A stretch of DNA of 17,147 nucleotides from Dehalococcoidia bacterium (GTDB lineage: Bacteria > Chloroflexota > Dehalococcoidia > E44-bin15), in NCBI GenBank assembly GCA_030638665.1, contig DAOWEF010000012.1, positions 1-17,147 of the forward strand. The letters are read 5' to 3'. Each line of letters begins with the position of its first letter. Within the stretch, counting starts at the first letter, position 1. This document shows positions 6,370 through 13,991 of the stretch, piece by piece. A program made the translations under genes and the position numbers. The notes below the pieces were generated by a model that searched no databases, was not told the origin of the DNA, and worked only from the letters and a program-made list of their open reading frames with translations.

Positions 6370-9182
6370 CCCCCACCTAGCCATGCTGCCACCTCTCCAG
6401 GTAGCTGGCGCACTGTGCCGCTTTTCACCACGCAAAGGGGCAGCGACCCCAGAAAGGCAGCACCGTAGTACTTCGATTTGATTCTGCGGTCGAGGACCAC
6501 GATTGCCCCTCGGTCGCTCTTGGTGCGGATCAGGCGTCCGAAGCCCTGCTTGAACCTTAGAACTGCCTGGGGCAGGGCGTATTCGTTGAAGGGGTCATCG
6601 AAAAGCTCGGAGCGGGCTACAAATACCGGGTCGGTGGGCACGCTGAAGGGAAGCCTCGCCATCACCAGCACGCTGAGCGTCTCGCCCACCACATCGATGC
6701 CCTCCCAGAGGCTCGCGGTGCCCAGGAGCACGGCTCGGGGATTGGCTTTGAAGGCCTGGAGAAGCTGCCGGGGTGAGCCATCGAGCCCCTGCCCCAGCAC
6801 AAGGATGTCCTCCCCCTGGAGCGCTGCACGGATTGCCTCATCGCTTGCCCGGAGCGCTGCATGGGAGGTGAAGAGAGCAAGGGTTCTTCCCCCGGTGGCA
6901 CGGCACAGGTCGATTAAAACCTGCGCCACCGCCTGCTGATAGCCCGGCTTGCCCGGCTCTGGAATGTCATCCGGGATATATACCAGTGCCGCGCCCATGT
7001 AATCGAATGAGGAGCCCAGAAGGAGCTCGTTGGCGTCTTCAAGCCCCAGCCTTCCCTTGATATACCCGAAGTGGCCCTCGGTGCTTAACGTGGCGCTGGT
7101 GAGCACTACGCATTCCTTCCGCGAGAAGAGGTCCTCCTCCAGAACATGCCCCACATGAAGCGGCGCTGCGCATAAGGTAAGGGTATCGCCCCTTGAAGAG
7201 AGCCAGTAGATCCTTTCGCTTTTTTCGCTCTCCCCATCTCCCTGTTGATAGACTGCGGAGTTTATCCGCTGGCGCAGCTCGTTGCCGCGATAGATTAAGG
7301 ACGAAAGCTCAACCATCAGGTTTTCATGGTCCAGAACATCGGATAAAGGCTCAAGCATCGCATAAAGGCGATTCAGCTCGGAATCGATCTCCTCCAGCAC
7401 CAGGCTCAGGTTCTCCGCGGCGAGTGCCACCTTCTGCCACTCAGGCTGGCGGCGCACCGCCCTAGTAAGGCGCAGCCGATGTTCATACTCCCCCTGATCC
7501 TCCGCATGAGCCTGCAGGAAAAGCCACAGGACGTCGAAGAACTCAAGTACGCGGTCTCGGCCGTGTTCGACAATGCGATGAATGCTTTGAGCTAACTCCT
7601 CTATCTCCTTTTGGCGAGATGGCGAAAGGGAACTCCCCCTGAAGTGGCCGCCCAGCTCGAAAAGAAGCCCAGCATAATGCTCCCCCGCCACCCCCTCGCT
7701 TTTTTCGCTCAATAGATTTAGATAGCCACCCAGGTCGCGCTCCCTCACCTCAAAGCCCCATTGCTCCGTGGCCTCCTCCTCAAGATGGTGCGCCTCATCG
7801 ATGATAAGATGGCTATATTCGGGCAGGACATTGCTCCCGCTGGCGATCTCGGAGAGTAGCAGGGCGTGATTCGCAATGATAAGATGAGCCCCCTCCGCCT
7901 TCCTCCTCGCCCGATAGAGGAAGCAATGCCCTCGCCTCTGATACGGGCACTGGACTCCAAGGCAGTTCTCTGCCTGGGCGCAGACCCGATTCCAGATGGG
8001 GAGTTCATCTCCTTTGAGGCTGAGTTCCGCCCGATCCCCGGTCGAGGTGGTTGTCAGCCAAACCAGGGTGCGCAACATAAGCCTGGCCTCCTCCAGGGAG
8101 AGGGCCTGGCCCCTTCTTAGCAAATTCCAGCGCCGGAGACAGAGGTAGTTATTTCGCCCTTTAAGCTGCGTATAGCGGAGGGATCCTTGTTCCAGCGCCC
8201 TTGCCAGGTCGGGGATGTCCTTGCTCATCAGTTGCTCCTGAAGGTTTATGGTGTTTGTGGAGATGATTACAGGAACACCATTATCCAGGGCGAAGAAGAT
8301 GACCGGCAGGAGGTAGGCGATGGACTTGCCCGTTCCCGTGCCTGCCTCCACGATGAGGCGCTCACCTTTGTTCAGCGACACTGCCACCGCCTGCATCATC
8401 GCCACCTGCTCCGGGCGATGCTCGAATTGGGGTAGGGCCCGTGCCACCATGCCTTCACTCCCCAGTATTCGAGTAAGCTCCTCTAGGTCCAAAGGCTTTC
8501 TCTCGGTTAGGGGGGTAAGGCGCTCCTCTTTTTCGCGCGCTTGACCAAGGACATTGAGCGCCAATTCACCCGTCGCAGAAAAGACATCCCCCAGCTTCCC
8601 CCCCGCTATCTGGCGAAAGAGGTGAGCCAGTGGCCAATCAATCCCCTCATTCAGCCGATCGAGCTCAGCAATGATAGAGGTGTCCAGAGCCCGGGCTTTA
8701 TCGAGGAGTGCCAGAAATACATCCTTGGCCGTTGTCGCGTCGGGAAGGGCGCGGTGGCGAATGGAGGAGGAAATGCCAAGCTCCTCGGCTATCGTAGAGA
8801 GGCGGTAATCGGAAAGCGTAGGCAACAGGATGGTGGCCAGCTCCAAGGTATCATAGATTCTGTTTTCTAGGCTAACCCCCTTTTGGGAAAGAAAGCCGAG
8901 GTCGAAGGCGGCGCTCTGCCCGATAATAGGATGGTCGCCAAGGAAGGGGACCAGGGTGCCGAGAACCACCGCTAGCGGTGGGGCGGCTTCTATATCTCGG
9001 GGGGTGAGGCCGGTGAGTATTTGGATGCGATAGGGCAACGGGCGATAGGGCTTCACCATGGTGTGAAAGGTGTCCACCAGCTCATTACCACGAAACTTGA
9101 CCGCCCCGATCTCAATAATCTCATCGCGTGATGGGTCCAGCCCTGTGGTCTCCAGGTCAAGGGAAACAAAGGTATCATCCAT
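6366..9182 (-). CDS. dinG: DnaQ-DinG fusion: 3'-5' exonuclease domain plus XPD-type helicase
   Basis: A 938-residue fusion acting on DNA. Residues 1 to about 165 form a DEDDh exonuclease: SLDLETTGLD with Asp9 and Glu11, then AAFDLGFL, then the HRALPDATTAKD box. The rest is a DinG/XPD superfamily 2 helicase: Walker A IVEAGTGTGKSIAYL, the IDEAHHLEEE box, VVLTSATLSTEG, GTASLWEGIDV and RFKQGFGRLIRT. Four cysteines spaced C-x5-C-x4-C-x7-C sit between the Walker A and DEAH boxes, just before GAHLIIANHALLL, where XPD-like proteins hold a 4Fe-4S cluster. The fused layout is known in Gram-positive DinG; S. aureus DinG lacks the cluster and acts mainly as an exonuclease. ATG 9182 with AGGA 9 bases upstream. 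Last gene of the rsmA-ispE-VTT-VTT-dinG run. Confidence 0.93.
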   Translation of the reverse strand: MDDTFVSLDLETTGLDPSRDEIIEIGAVKFRGNELVDTFHTMVKPYRPLPYRIQILTGLTPRDIEAAPPLAVVLGTLVPFLGDHPIIGQSAAFDLGFLSQKGVSLENRIYDTLELATILLPTLSDYRLSTIAEELGISSSIRHRALPDATTAKDVFLALLDKARALDTSIIAELDRLNEGIDWPLAHLFRQIAGGKLGDVFSATGELALNVLGQAREKEERLTPLTERKPLDLEELTRILGSEGMVARALPQFEHRPEQVAMMQAVAVSLNKGERLIVEAGTGTGKSIAYLLPVIFFALDNGVPVIISTNTINLQEQLMSKDIPDLARALEQGSLRYTQLKGRNNYLCLRRWNLLRRGQALSLEEARLMLRTLVWLTTTSTGDRAELSLKGDELPIWNRVCAQAENCLGVQCPYQRRGHCFLYRARRKAEGAHLIIANHALLLSEIASGSNVLPEYSHLIIDEAHHLEEEATEQWGFEVRERDLGGYLNLLSEKSEGVAGEHYAGLLFELGGHFRGSSLSPSRQKEIEELAQSIHRIVEHGRDRVLEFFDVLWLFLQAHAEDQGEYEHRLRLTRAVRRQPEWQKVALAAENLSLVLEEIDSELNRLYAMLEPLSDVLDHENLMVELSSLIYRGNELRQRINSAVYQQGDGESEKSERIYWLSSRGDTLTLCAAPLHVGHVLEEDLFSRKECVVLTSATLSTEGHFGYIKGRLGLEDANELLLGSSFDYMGAALVYIPDDIPEPGKPGYQQAVAQVLIDLCRATGGRTLALFTSHAALRASDEAIRAALQGEDILVLGQGLDGSPRQLLQAFKANPRAVLLGTASLWEGIDVVGETLSVLVMARLPFSVPTDPVFVARSELFDDPFNEYALPQAVLRFKQGFGRLIRTKSDRGAIVVLDRRIKSKYYGAAFLGSLPLCVVKSGTVRQLPGEVAAWLGGG

Positions 9183-9255
9183 CCAAACTATCCTGCCAGC
9201 TTCGCTTCGGTTTTAGCAACGCCATGTCCCATATCGACCGATACCACTGTGCAAA

Positions 9256-9987
9256 TCATCTCCCAGCCTGCCAGCGCCGCCATATTAATATGCTGCCCCC
9301 GATAATAACCGCGATACAAACACCGACGATCATCCAGAACCACCACGCCAGCTCGCTCCACAAGTGCCAATAGGGCTGTAATAGTACCCACCCCAAATAG
9401 GTCAAATAGACCCCAATGAACGTCTTAGGCAGGCGTCCCGCAATGGTCGCCAGAATGAATTTCCAGAAGGGAAACCGCAGTGCTCCGGCGGCGATGCCCA
9501 CGATGTCGAAAGGAAGCGGGGTAAGGGCGAAGAGGAATATGCTCGCAGTCCCGTAGCGCTCCATCCAGCCCTCCGCCATTTTATACCACTTTGACTGCCT
9601 GGGAGTGATGATTGCCGCCCCACCGTAACCGGCAAGGTATGCGGTAAATTCCCCCAGCCCTCCACCGATAGCCGCCGCCAGTGCCACTATAGCCCAGTTC
9701 AAGTCAGGATTGATGGCGATGACCCCAATGATGGCGAAACCGGGTAAGGGGAACATAATAGTGATGCTGGTGATAAATGCCACCAGGAAGGCGCCGAGAT
9801 AGCCATACTGCTCAAACCCTTCCAAATATGGCCAGAGGCGAATGATGGCATAGCAAAGGGACACAACCGAGATAACCATTGCAGCTCCCAGCAGCCACCT
9901 CGTCCTCCCGCTTAGCTCCATTGGCCGGGAGATGCGACGAACTAATCTAGCTAAGAGTGTGTTAACGCTACGCCGTGGTCGTAACAA
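9256..9987 (-). CDS. VTT/DedA-like membrane protein, copy 1
   Basis: A 243-residue multispanning inner-membrane protein of the VTT (SNARE-associated, DedA-like) type. Some members of this superfamily flip or handle phospholipids; the role here is not known. Hydrophobic segments: about 31-50 (LLGAAMVISVVSLCYAIIRL), 60-80, 85-125 with re-entrant-like glycine-rich stretches (GGGLGEFTAYLAGYGG), 150-175 after RYGTASIFLFALTPLPFDI, 180-205 and 210-235. The TTG at 9987 is used as start because GGGAG lies 7 bases upstream and the paralogue starts the same way; ATG at residue 23 has no ribosome site. It is about two-thirds identical by eye to copy 2, from which an ispE relic separates it. It carries about seven extra residues near the C-terminus. 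dinG follows after 73 bases. Confidence 0.88.
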   Translation of the reverse strand: MLRPRRSVNTLLARLVRRISRPMELSGRTRWLLGAAMVISVVSLCYAIIRLWPYLEGFEQYGYLGAFLVAFITSITIMFPLPGFAIIGVIAINPDLNWAIVALAAAIGGGLGEFTAYLAGYGGAAIITPRQSKWYKMAEGWMERYGTASIFLFALTPLPFDIVGIAAGALRFPFWKFILATIAGRLPKTFIGVYLTYLGWVLLQPYWHLWSELAWWFWMIVGVCIAVIIGGSILIWRRWQAGR

Positions 9988-10040
9988 GATAAAACTCCCA
10001 CCCCTCCCTTTTAAGGGAACGATATAGCATCGCCTTTGAT
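9962..10040 (-). pseudogene. Relic of the ispE 3' end
   Basis: Read on the minus strand in the old ispE frame, this gives LYRSLKREGWEFYLVTTTA then TAG. The intact ispE ends LYRSLRREGLEAYLVQTMARR. The original TAA position survives at 9964-9962. It lies directly upstream of VTT copy 1 and overlaps its first codons, exactly as intact ispE does with copy 2. It is a by-product of the tandem duplication and carries the GGGAG site and TTG start of copy 1. Confidence 0.85.
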
Positions 10041-10083
10041 ATGGTATGTCGCATATCGGTCTATAGTACCATGCAAATCATTT

Positions 10084-10788
10084 TCATGCCCGTTGGCGCC
10101 GCCATGTTATTATGATACCCCCGATAATAACTGCAACACCAACACCGATGATAACCCAGATCCACCACGCCAGCCCGCCCAATACTTCCCATCCCAAATA
10201 GGCCAAATAGCACTCGAGAAACGTCCGCGGCAGGCGCCCTGCCAGGGTAGCCAGCAGGAATTTCCAGAAGGGGAACCGCAATGCTCCGGCGGCAACGCCT
10301 ACGACGTCGAAAGGAAGCCAGGTGAGGGAGAAGATAAATATGGTCGCACTCCCGTAGCGCCTCATCCAGTTCTCCGCCCTTTTATACCACCTAGATTGCT
10401 TGGGAGCGATGACCACCGCTCCACCGTAACCAGCAAGGTATGCCGTAAACTCCCCCAGCGCCCCACCAATTCCCGCTGCCAGTGCTACCAGAGACCAGTT
10501 GAAGGCAGGGTTGGCTGCGATGGCTAGTATTACGACGATACCAGGTATTGGAAAAAATATGGTGATACTGGAGATAAATGCTATCAGGAAGGCGCCGAGA
10601 TAGCCGTACTGCTCAAACCCTTCAAAATATGTCGTGAGGCGAAAGATGGCATAGCAAAGGAGAGCGATCAAGACAACGATAACAGCTAACAGCAGCCACC
10701 TCTTCGTCCCGCTCAGCTCCATTAGCCGGTAGATGCGACGGAGTAGGCTGGCCAAAGGAGTGTTAACGCCGCGCCATGGTCTGAACAA
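10084..10788 (-). CDS. VTT/DedA-like membrane protein, copy 2
   Basis: A 234-residue paralogue of copy 1 with the same layout: an N-terminal helix (about 30-48), then GYLGAFLIAFISSITIFFPI, a glycine-rich LAAGIGGALGEFTAYLAGYG segment, SATIFIFSLTWLPFDVVGVA, a RFPFWKFLLATLAGRLPRTF segment, and a final helix WWIWVIIGVGVAVIIGGIII. Residues conserved between the copies (GE in GALGEFTAYLAGYGG, PFD, RFPFWKF, AGRLPRTF/KTF) mark the likely functional core. The start is TTG 10788 with GGAGG 6 bases upstream. It overlaps the ispE 3' end by 26 bp, so ribosome site and start lie inside ispE and translation is probably coupled. Substrate unknown. Confidence 0.88.
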   Translation of the reverse strand: MFRPWRGVNTPLASLLRRIYRLMELSGTKRWLLLAVIVVLIALLCYAIFRLTTYFEGFEQYGYLGAFLIAFISSITIFFPIPGIVVILAIAANPAFNWSLVALAAGIGGALGEFTAYLAGYGGAVVIAPKQSRWYKRAENWMRRYGSATIFIFSLTWLPFDVVGVAAGALRFPFWKFLLATLAGRLPRTFLECYLAYLGWEVLGGLAWWIWVIIGVGVAVIIGGIIITWRRQRA

Positions 10789-11713
10789 GATAAGCCTCCA
10801 GCCCCTCCCTTCTCAGGGAGCGATATAGCCCCTCTCCTTGAGCCTTACCCCTCACCATGGTGAAAAGGGTGGGGCCCGAGCCGGCGAGGTGAACATTGTC
10901 GGCGCCCAGTGCGCAAAAACGCTGCCAATGCCCCTCTAGCCCGGCATAGGCGGTAGGGGCAATCCTCTCGAAGGTGTTGCAAAAAGAGGATGGTAGGGGC
11001 TCACCTCCCTGACGAAGTAACGAAACCATTCTCTTGGTGAATTGCCCCTCACTAAAGTGGGATGGATCCAGGGAGGCATAGAGGCGCTCCGTTTTACTTG
11101 AAGGAACAGCAACGGGTGGCCTGAAGAGCACTACCCATGAAGGTGGGAAAGGGGGTAGCGGGCTAACCCGCTCGCCGCGCCCTTCCCCGAGGGCAGTGCC
11201 TCCGAAGAGAAAGAAGGCTATATCGGAGCCGAGCCTCGATGCCAACCGCAGCAGTTGATCCAGCGACAGGCTCAATTCCCAAAGCTCATTGAGAGCTCGC
11301 AGGGTCGCCGCGGCATCGCTGGCACCACCCCCCAGTCCTGCGGCGATCGGAATGCCCTTTTTAATGGAGATTGCCGCCCCCTGCCGTGAGCCAGCTTCTT
11401 CCTGAAGCAACTTCGCCGCCTCCAGCACCAGATTTGAGGATTTTTTATACTTTTTGGGTGTTGCTCGCTTCTCCTTGGCCGGCTCCGCAGGGACAGCGGT
11501 TTTTTTAAGCTTTTCGGAGGGTTGGGAAAATTCCAATTCGGGATGGCGGCAATCCAGGGTTATTCCACGATGTTTGGTGAAAGACTCAAAGGAAAGCGTA
11601 TCTTTGAGGTCGATCTCCTGGAGGACGGTGGCAACCTCGTGGTAGCCATCGGCACGTCTACCCAGCACCTCAAGGGTCAGGTTGATCTTTGCATAGGCAG
11701 ATACGGTTAGCAT
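10763..11713 (-). CDS. ispE: 4-diphosphocytidyl-2-C-methyl-D-erythritol kinase
   Basis: GHMP-family kinase of the MEP pathway; phosphorylates CDP-methylerythritol with ATP on the way to isoprenoid precursors. Family marks: SAYAKINLTLEVLGRRADGY with catalytic Lys9, the ATP loop PIAAGLGGGASDAAAT with Asp133, LGSDIAFFLFGGTALGEGRGE, and the third motif HLAGSGPTLF. The length (316 residues) is above the usual 280-300 because of a lysine- and proline-rich insert at about residues 61-91, between the HPEL strand and SSNLV. ATG 11713 has no good ribosome site (weak AGAAG), 83 bases after the rsmA stop. The 3' end overlaps VTT copy 2 and was duplicated with it. Confidence 0.95.
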   Translation of the reverse strand: MLTVSAYAKINLTLEVLGRRADGYHEVATVLQEIDLKDTLSFESFTKHRGITLDCRHPELEFSQPSEKLKKTAVPAEPAKEKRATPKKYKKSSNLVLEAAKLLQEEAGSRQGAAISIKKGIPIAAGLGGGASDAAATLRALNELWELSLSLDQLLRLASRLGSDIAFFLFGGTALGEGRGERVSPLPPFPPSWVVLFRPPVAVPSSKTERLYASLDPSHFSEGQFTKRMVSLLRQGGEPLPSSFCNTFERIAPTAYAGLEGHWQRFCALGADNVHLAGSGPTLFTMVRGKAQGEGLYRSLRREGLEAYLVQTMARR

Positions 11714-11796
11714 CGATTTTTTCGCACTTCTTGAACGTCTCTTCAGACAGAGCGACTCCGAATTGATCTATGGCGTCTCCCCTAATAAGGCCGTAG

Positions 11797-12627
11797 TCAA
11801 GTTTGAAAAAACACCCGGTGAACCCTGGCCCACTCCTCAAGGCTTAGTGTCTCAGCGCGTCGCTTGTGGCTTATCCCCGCTTCCTCCAGCAGGGCTGCGG
11901 CCCACCCCGGCGCCATCTCAAGACCCAGCGCCAGGGAATTGCGCAGTTGCTTGCGGGGCGCTGAAAAACCGGCGCGCACCACACTGAAGAATTTGGCTTC
12001 ATCCGCCACTGCCACACAGGGGCTCTGGTATAGGTCGATGCGCACAATGGCGGAGTCCACCTTTGGCTGGGGGTGGAAGCTCTGCGCCGGGACGTAGTCC
12101 ACGATGGCGGGCTTGCCGTAAAGTTGCACGCTCACGCTAAGTAAGCTCATCTTGCCGGGCGGGGCTACTATCGCCTGAGCTACCTCCTTTTGCAGGGTGA
12201 CTACTATAGAATGAGGCTTAATCTGGGCCTCTAAAAAATGGCGCAGCACCGCGGTGGCGATATAGTAAGGGAGGGTGCCTATCACCTTATAGTGGGTTGC
12301 AACACCTAACAGTGATGCCGGGTCACGCTCCAGGATATCGGTATTGATTATGGTGACATTGGGCCAAAGGGCGAAAGTTTCCTGGAGGGCGGCAGCCATC
12401 CTGGTATCGATCTCGATGGCGATAACCCGGCCTGCTCCCTTCGCCAGCTCCCTGGTCAATATACCCAAGCCGGGCCCCACCTCAACCACGGTATCGCTGG
12501 GGGTGAGCTCTGCTGCCGAGATCAGTCTCCTGAGTACCCGCTCATCGACCAGGAAGTGCTGTCCCAGCCCCTTTTTGGCGCGAAGGTCGAGACGACGAAG
12601 TTCCCTCTTGGTTTGATTGAGGAGCAA
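11797..12627 (-). CDS. rsmA: 16S rRNA dimethyladenosine methyltransferase RsmA (KsgA)
   Basis: Dimethylates two adjacent adenines in the helix 45 loop of 16S rRNA using S-adenosylmethionine. Seen: AKKGLGQHFLVDERVLRRL (about residues 18-36), the SAM loop VVEVGPGLGILTRELAKG, IEIDTRM, TDILERD, motif IV GTLPYYIATAVLRHFLE, then QKEVAQAIVAPPGKMSLLSV and a helical C-terminal domain with GFSAPRKQLRNSL. Motif IV normally reads N-L/I-P-Y; here the Asn is Thr118 (codon 12276-12274 is ACC, one base from AAC). I chose TTG 12627 because AAGGA lies 7 bases upstream and the 276-residue product has the usual N-terminus. ATG 12723 is a longer option, and an open frame to 12822 would run into the SRP RNA. Confidence 0.92.
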   Translation of the reverse strand: MLLNQTKRELRRLDLRAKKGLGQHFLVDERVLRRLISAAELTPSDTVVEVGPGLGILTRELAKGAGRVIAIEIDTRMAAALQETFALWPNVTIINTDILERDPASLLGVATHYKVIGTLPYYIATAVLRHFLEAQIKPHSIVVTLQKEVAQAIVAPPGKMSLLSVSVQLYGKPAIVDYVPAQSFHPQPKVDSAIVRIDLYQSPCVAVADEAKFFSVVRAGFSAPRKQLRNSLALGLEMAPGWAAALLEEAGISHKRRAETLSLEEWARVHRVFFQT

Positions 12628-12751
12628 CCCGCTATCCTTTTTTTCGCCCTTTATGGGGCGTGGTTCATGGAACGCTTCTTCATCTTTATCGCCTATGCAC
12701 TTGCTCCAGAAAATCGCCACCATTATTGAATGAAAATTGGACGAAAAGATG

Positions 12752-12757
12752 AAAAAA
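12752..12757 (-). terminator. T-run ending the SRP RNA transcript
   Basis: Six T residues (minus strand) directly follow GTGCACGGCC, the 3' half of the SRP RNA closing helix. The helix and U-run may terminate transcription, though the helix is long-range. Whether some transcription continues into rsmA, 125 bases on, cannot be told. Confidence 0.45.
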
Positions 12758-13026
12758 GGCCGTGCACCCGCTGTCGACCCCGCCCTCTGGCTTACCCCTG
12801 TCAGCCAGCTCTGACCAGGCAACCTTGCGGCACCCAGAAGCCGCTATTTACCGCTGCTTCCTTCCGGACCTGACGGGGTTCATAGCCTTCTGCCGCGCAA
12901 GACCCGGCCTTCAACGCCACTTAAAAAAGGCAGTCCCAAAAGGCTCAAGACCTCGAGAGGGAGTTCCGCCCCGCTATAGCGGATTGCGGGTACAGGGCAC
13001 CGCTAGCTCCCCGCCTAGCACGACCT
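12752..13026 (-). ncRNA. ffs: Signal recognition particle RNA, large (Alu-domain) type
   Basis: The SRP S-domain apical hairpin is unmistakable on the minus strand: GTCAGGTCCGGAAGGAAGCAGC reads down from 12874 to 12853 with its GGAA tetraloop. The 5' part has the Alu-like block GTGCTAGGCGGGGAGCTAGC, then GGTGCCCTGTACCCGCAATC and CCGCTATAGCGGGG, very like B. subtilis scRNA. The 5' end GGTCGTGC (from about 13025) can pair with 3' GTGCACGGCC ending at 12759, and a T-run at 12757-12752 follows. The mature RNA is about 268 nt, in the large bacterial class. It assembles with Ffh for cotranslational membrane targeting. The 5' end matches the start predicted from the upstream promoter. Confidence 0.95.
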
Positions 13027-13033
13027 CGCTCAG

Positions 13034-13062
13034 ATACTAGCTCACACATGATTCGTTGTCAA
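13034..13062 (-). promoter_or_regulatory. Strong promoter of the SRP RNA gene
   Basis: On the minus strand: consensus TTGACA (13062-13057), a 17-base spacer, TAGTAT (13039-13034). The predicted start at 13027-13026 coincides with the expected RNA 5' end. Confidence 0.75.
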
Positions 13063-13076
13063 GCCTCCTCGAAACC

Positions 13077-13106
13077 TTGCCTATAGGGGAGGGCTTCGTG
13101 TAGAAT
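13077..13106 (+). promoter_or_regulatory. galU promoter, probably leaderless
   Basis: TTGCCT (13077-13082), an 18-base spacer and TAGAAT (13101-13106) lie immediately before the GTG start at 13113, leaving only 6 bases. The start of transcription would fall on or next to the first codon. No normal ribosome site precedes it. Confidence 0.55.
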
Positions 13107-13112
13107 GAGAGA

Positions 13113-13991
13113 GTGATTGAGATCCGTAAGGCGGTAATACCAGCGGGAGGCTGGGGAACAAGGTTTCTGCCGACAACCAAGGCCATCCCTAAGGAGATGC
13201 TCCCCCTGGCGGATAAGCCCCTGATCCAGCACGTCGTGGAGGAGGCTGTGGCCTCGGGCATAAAGCAGGTCATTATTGTAACCTCCTCAGGGAAAAGCGC
13301 GATTGAGGACCACTTCGAGCGGAACGTTAAGCTGGAATCCATGCTTCAGCAAAAGGGGGAAAGTGAGCTGCTAGAAGAGGTGCGGCGCATCTCCGCGCTG
13401 GCCAATATTCGCTTCGTCAGGCAAGAGGAGCCGCGGGGGTTGGGGCATGCGATCCTTGCCACCAGAGAGCTTGTGGGCGATGAGCCATTTGCCGTTTTTT
13501 TGCCCGATGACATATTCGATACCGAGCCTCCCCTCATGAAGCAGATGCTGGAGGTATACAGGCAACATCAGGGGAGCGTGATCGCCCTCCGGCGGGTGGC
13601 AAAGGAGGATACCAGAAGATACGGCATGGTTAAGCCACAGCAAGTGTCGGAGCGGGTATATCGGATCCTGGATATGGTAGAAAAGCCCGCGCCCGAGGAA
13701 GCGCCCTCGGACCTGGCAATACTGGGTAGATATATTCTCACCCCTGAGATCTTCGCAGCGCTAAGGGTCACCCCACCAGGCAAGGGGGGAGAGATTCAGC
13801 TCACCGATGGCCTGGTGCTCCTTCTCAAGCAGCAAGCGATCTATGGCTATGCTTTTGACGGAACATATTGCGATGCTGGCAAGCCATTGGGCTTACTTAA
13901 GGCATCGGTATCACTGGGCCTACGCCACCCCGGAATGGGAGCCGATTTCAGGGAATATCTGAAGAAGTTTTTCGAAAAATCCGGGGACTAA
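13113..13991 (+). CDS. galU: UTP--glucose-1-phosphate uridylyltransferase
   Basis: Makes UDP-glucose from UTP and glucose 1-phosphate for envelope glycans and sugar nucleotides. The 292-residue length is normal. Motifs: nucleotide loop [20 protein letters not shown] (the usual form has AAGxGTRFLPATKA), a [13 protein letters not shown] segment, [27 protein letters not shown] with the metal aspartate, [20 protein letters not shown], and the C-terminal [20 protein letters not shown]. The start is GTG 13113, which has no clear ribosome site and sits 6 bases after a -10 box. Divergent from the SRP RNA gene. Its TAA overlaps the TAG of convergent lepA as CTAA. Confidence 0.95.
   Translation: MIEIRKAVIPAGGWGTRFLPTTKAIPKEMLPLADKPLIQHVVEEAVASGIKQVIIVTSSGKSAIEDHFERNVKLESMLQQKGESELLEEVRRISALANIRFVRQEEPRGLGHAILATRELVGDEPFAVFLPDDIFDTEPPLMKQMLEVYRQHQGSVIALRRVAKEDTRRYGMVKPQQVSERVYRILDMVEKPAPEEAPSDLAILGRYILTPEIFAALRVTPPGKGGEIQLTDGLVLLLKQQAIYGYAFDGTYCDAGKPLGLLKASVSLGLRHPGMGADFREYLKKFFEKSGD

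Larger units (their letters stand above)
9224..10842. repeat. Tandem duplication of a VTT gene with the 3' tail of ispE (unit about 0.8 kb)
   Basis: Two imperfect direct copies lie end to end, at about 9224-10040 and about 10046-10842. Similarity covers both VTT coding regions, about 30-40 bases beyond each stop (starting ATGTC at 9224 and 10046), and the ispE 3' end before each start. The offset is 801 bp at the starts and 822 bp at the stops, so one copy differs by a 21-bp (7-codon) indel near the C-terminus. Confidence 0.85.

Noticed and set aside
9188-9391. 67-codon minus-strand open frame between VTT copy 1 and dinG
   Set aside because: It overlaps the VTT coding region in another frame and has no family likeness. 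The similar sequence after copy 2 has no matching frame.
12645-12660. CGCCC-6-GGGCG hairpin just upstream of the rsmA ribosome site as terminator or riboswitch
   Set aside because: Only five base pairs and followed by A residues on the transcribed strand; too little to support a regulatory element.
12628-12822. N-terminal extension of the rsmA reading frame up to 12822
   Set aside because: It runs back into the SRP RNA 3' end and lacks a ribosome site. TTG 12627 has AAGGA 7 bases upstream and gives the normal RsmA N-terminus. ATG 12723 remains possible but has no ribosome site.
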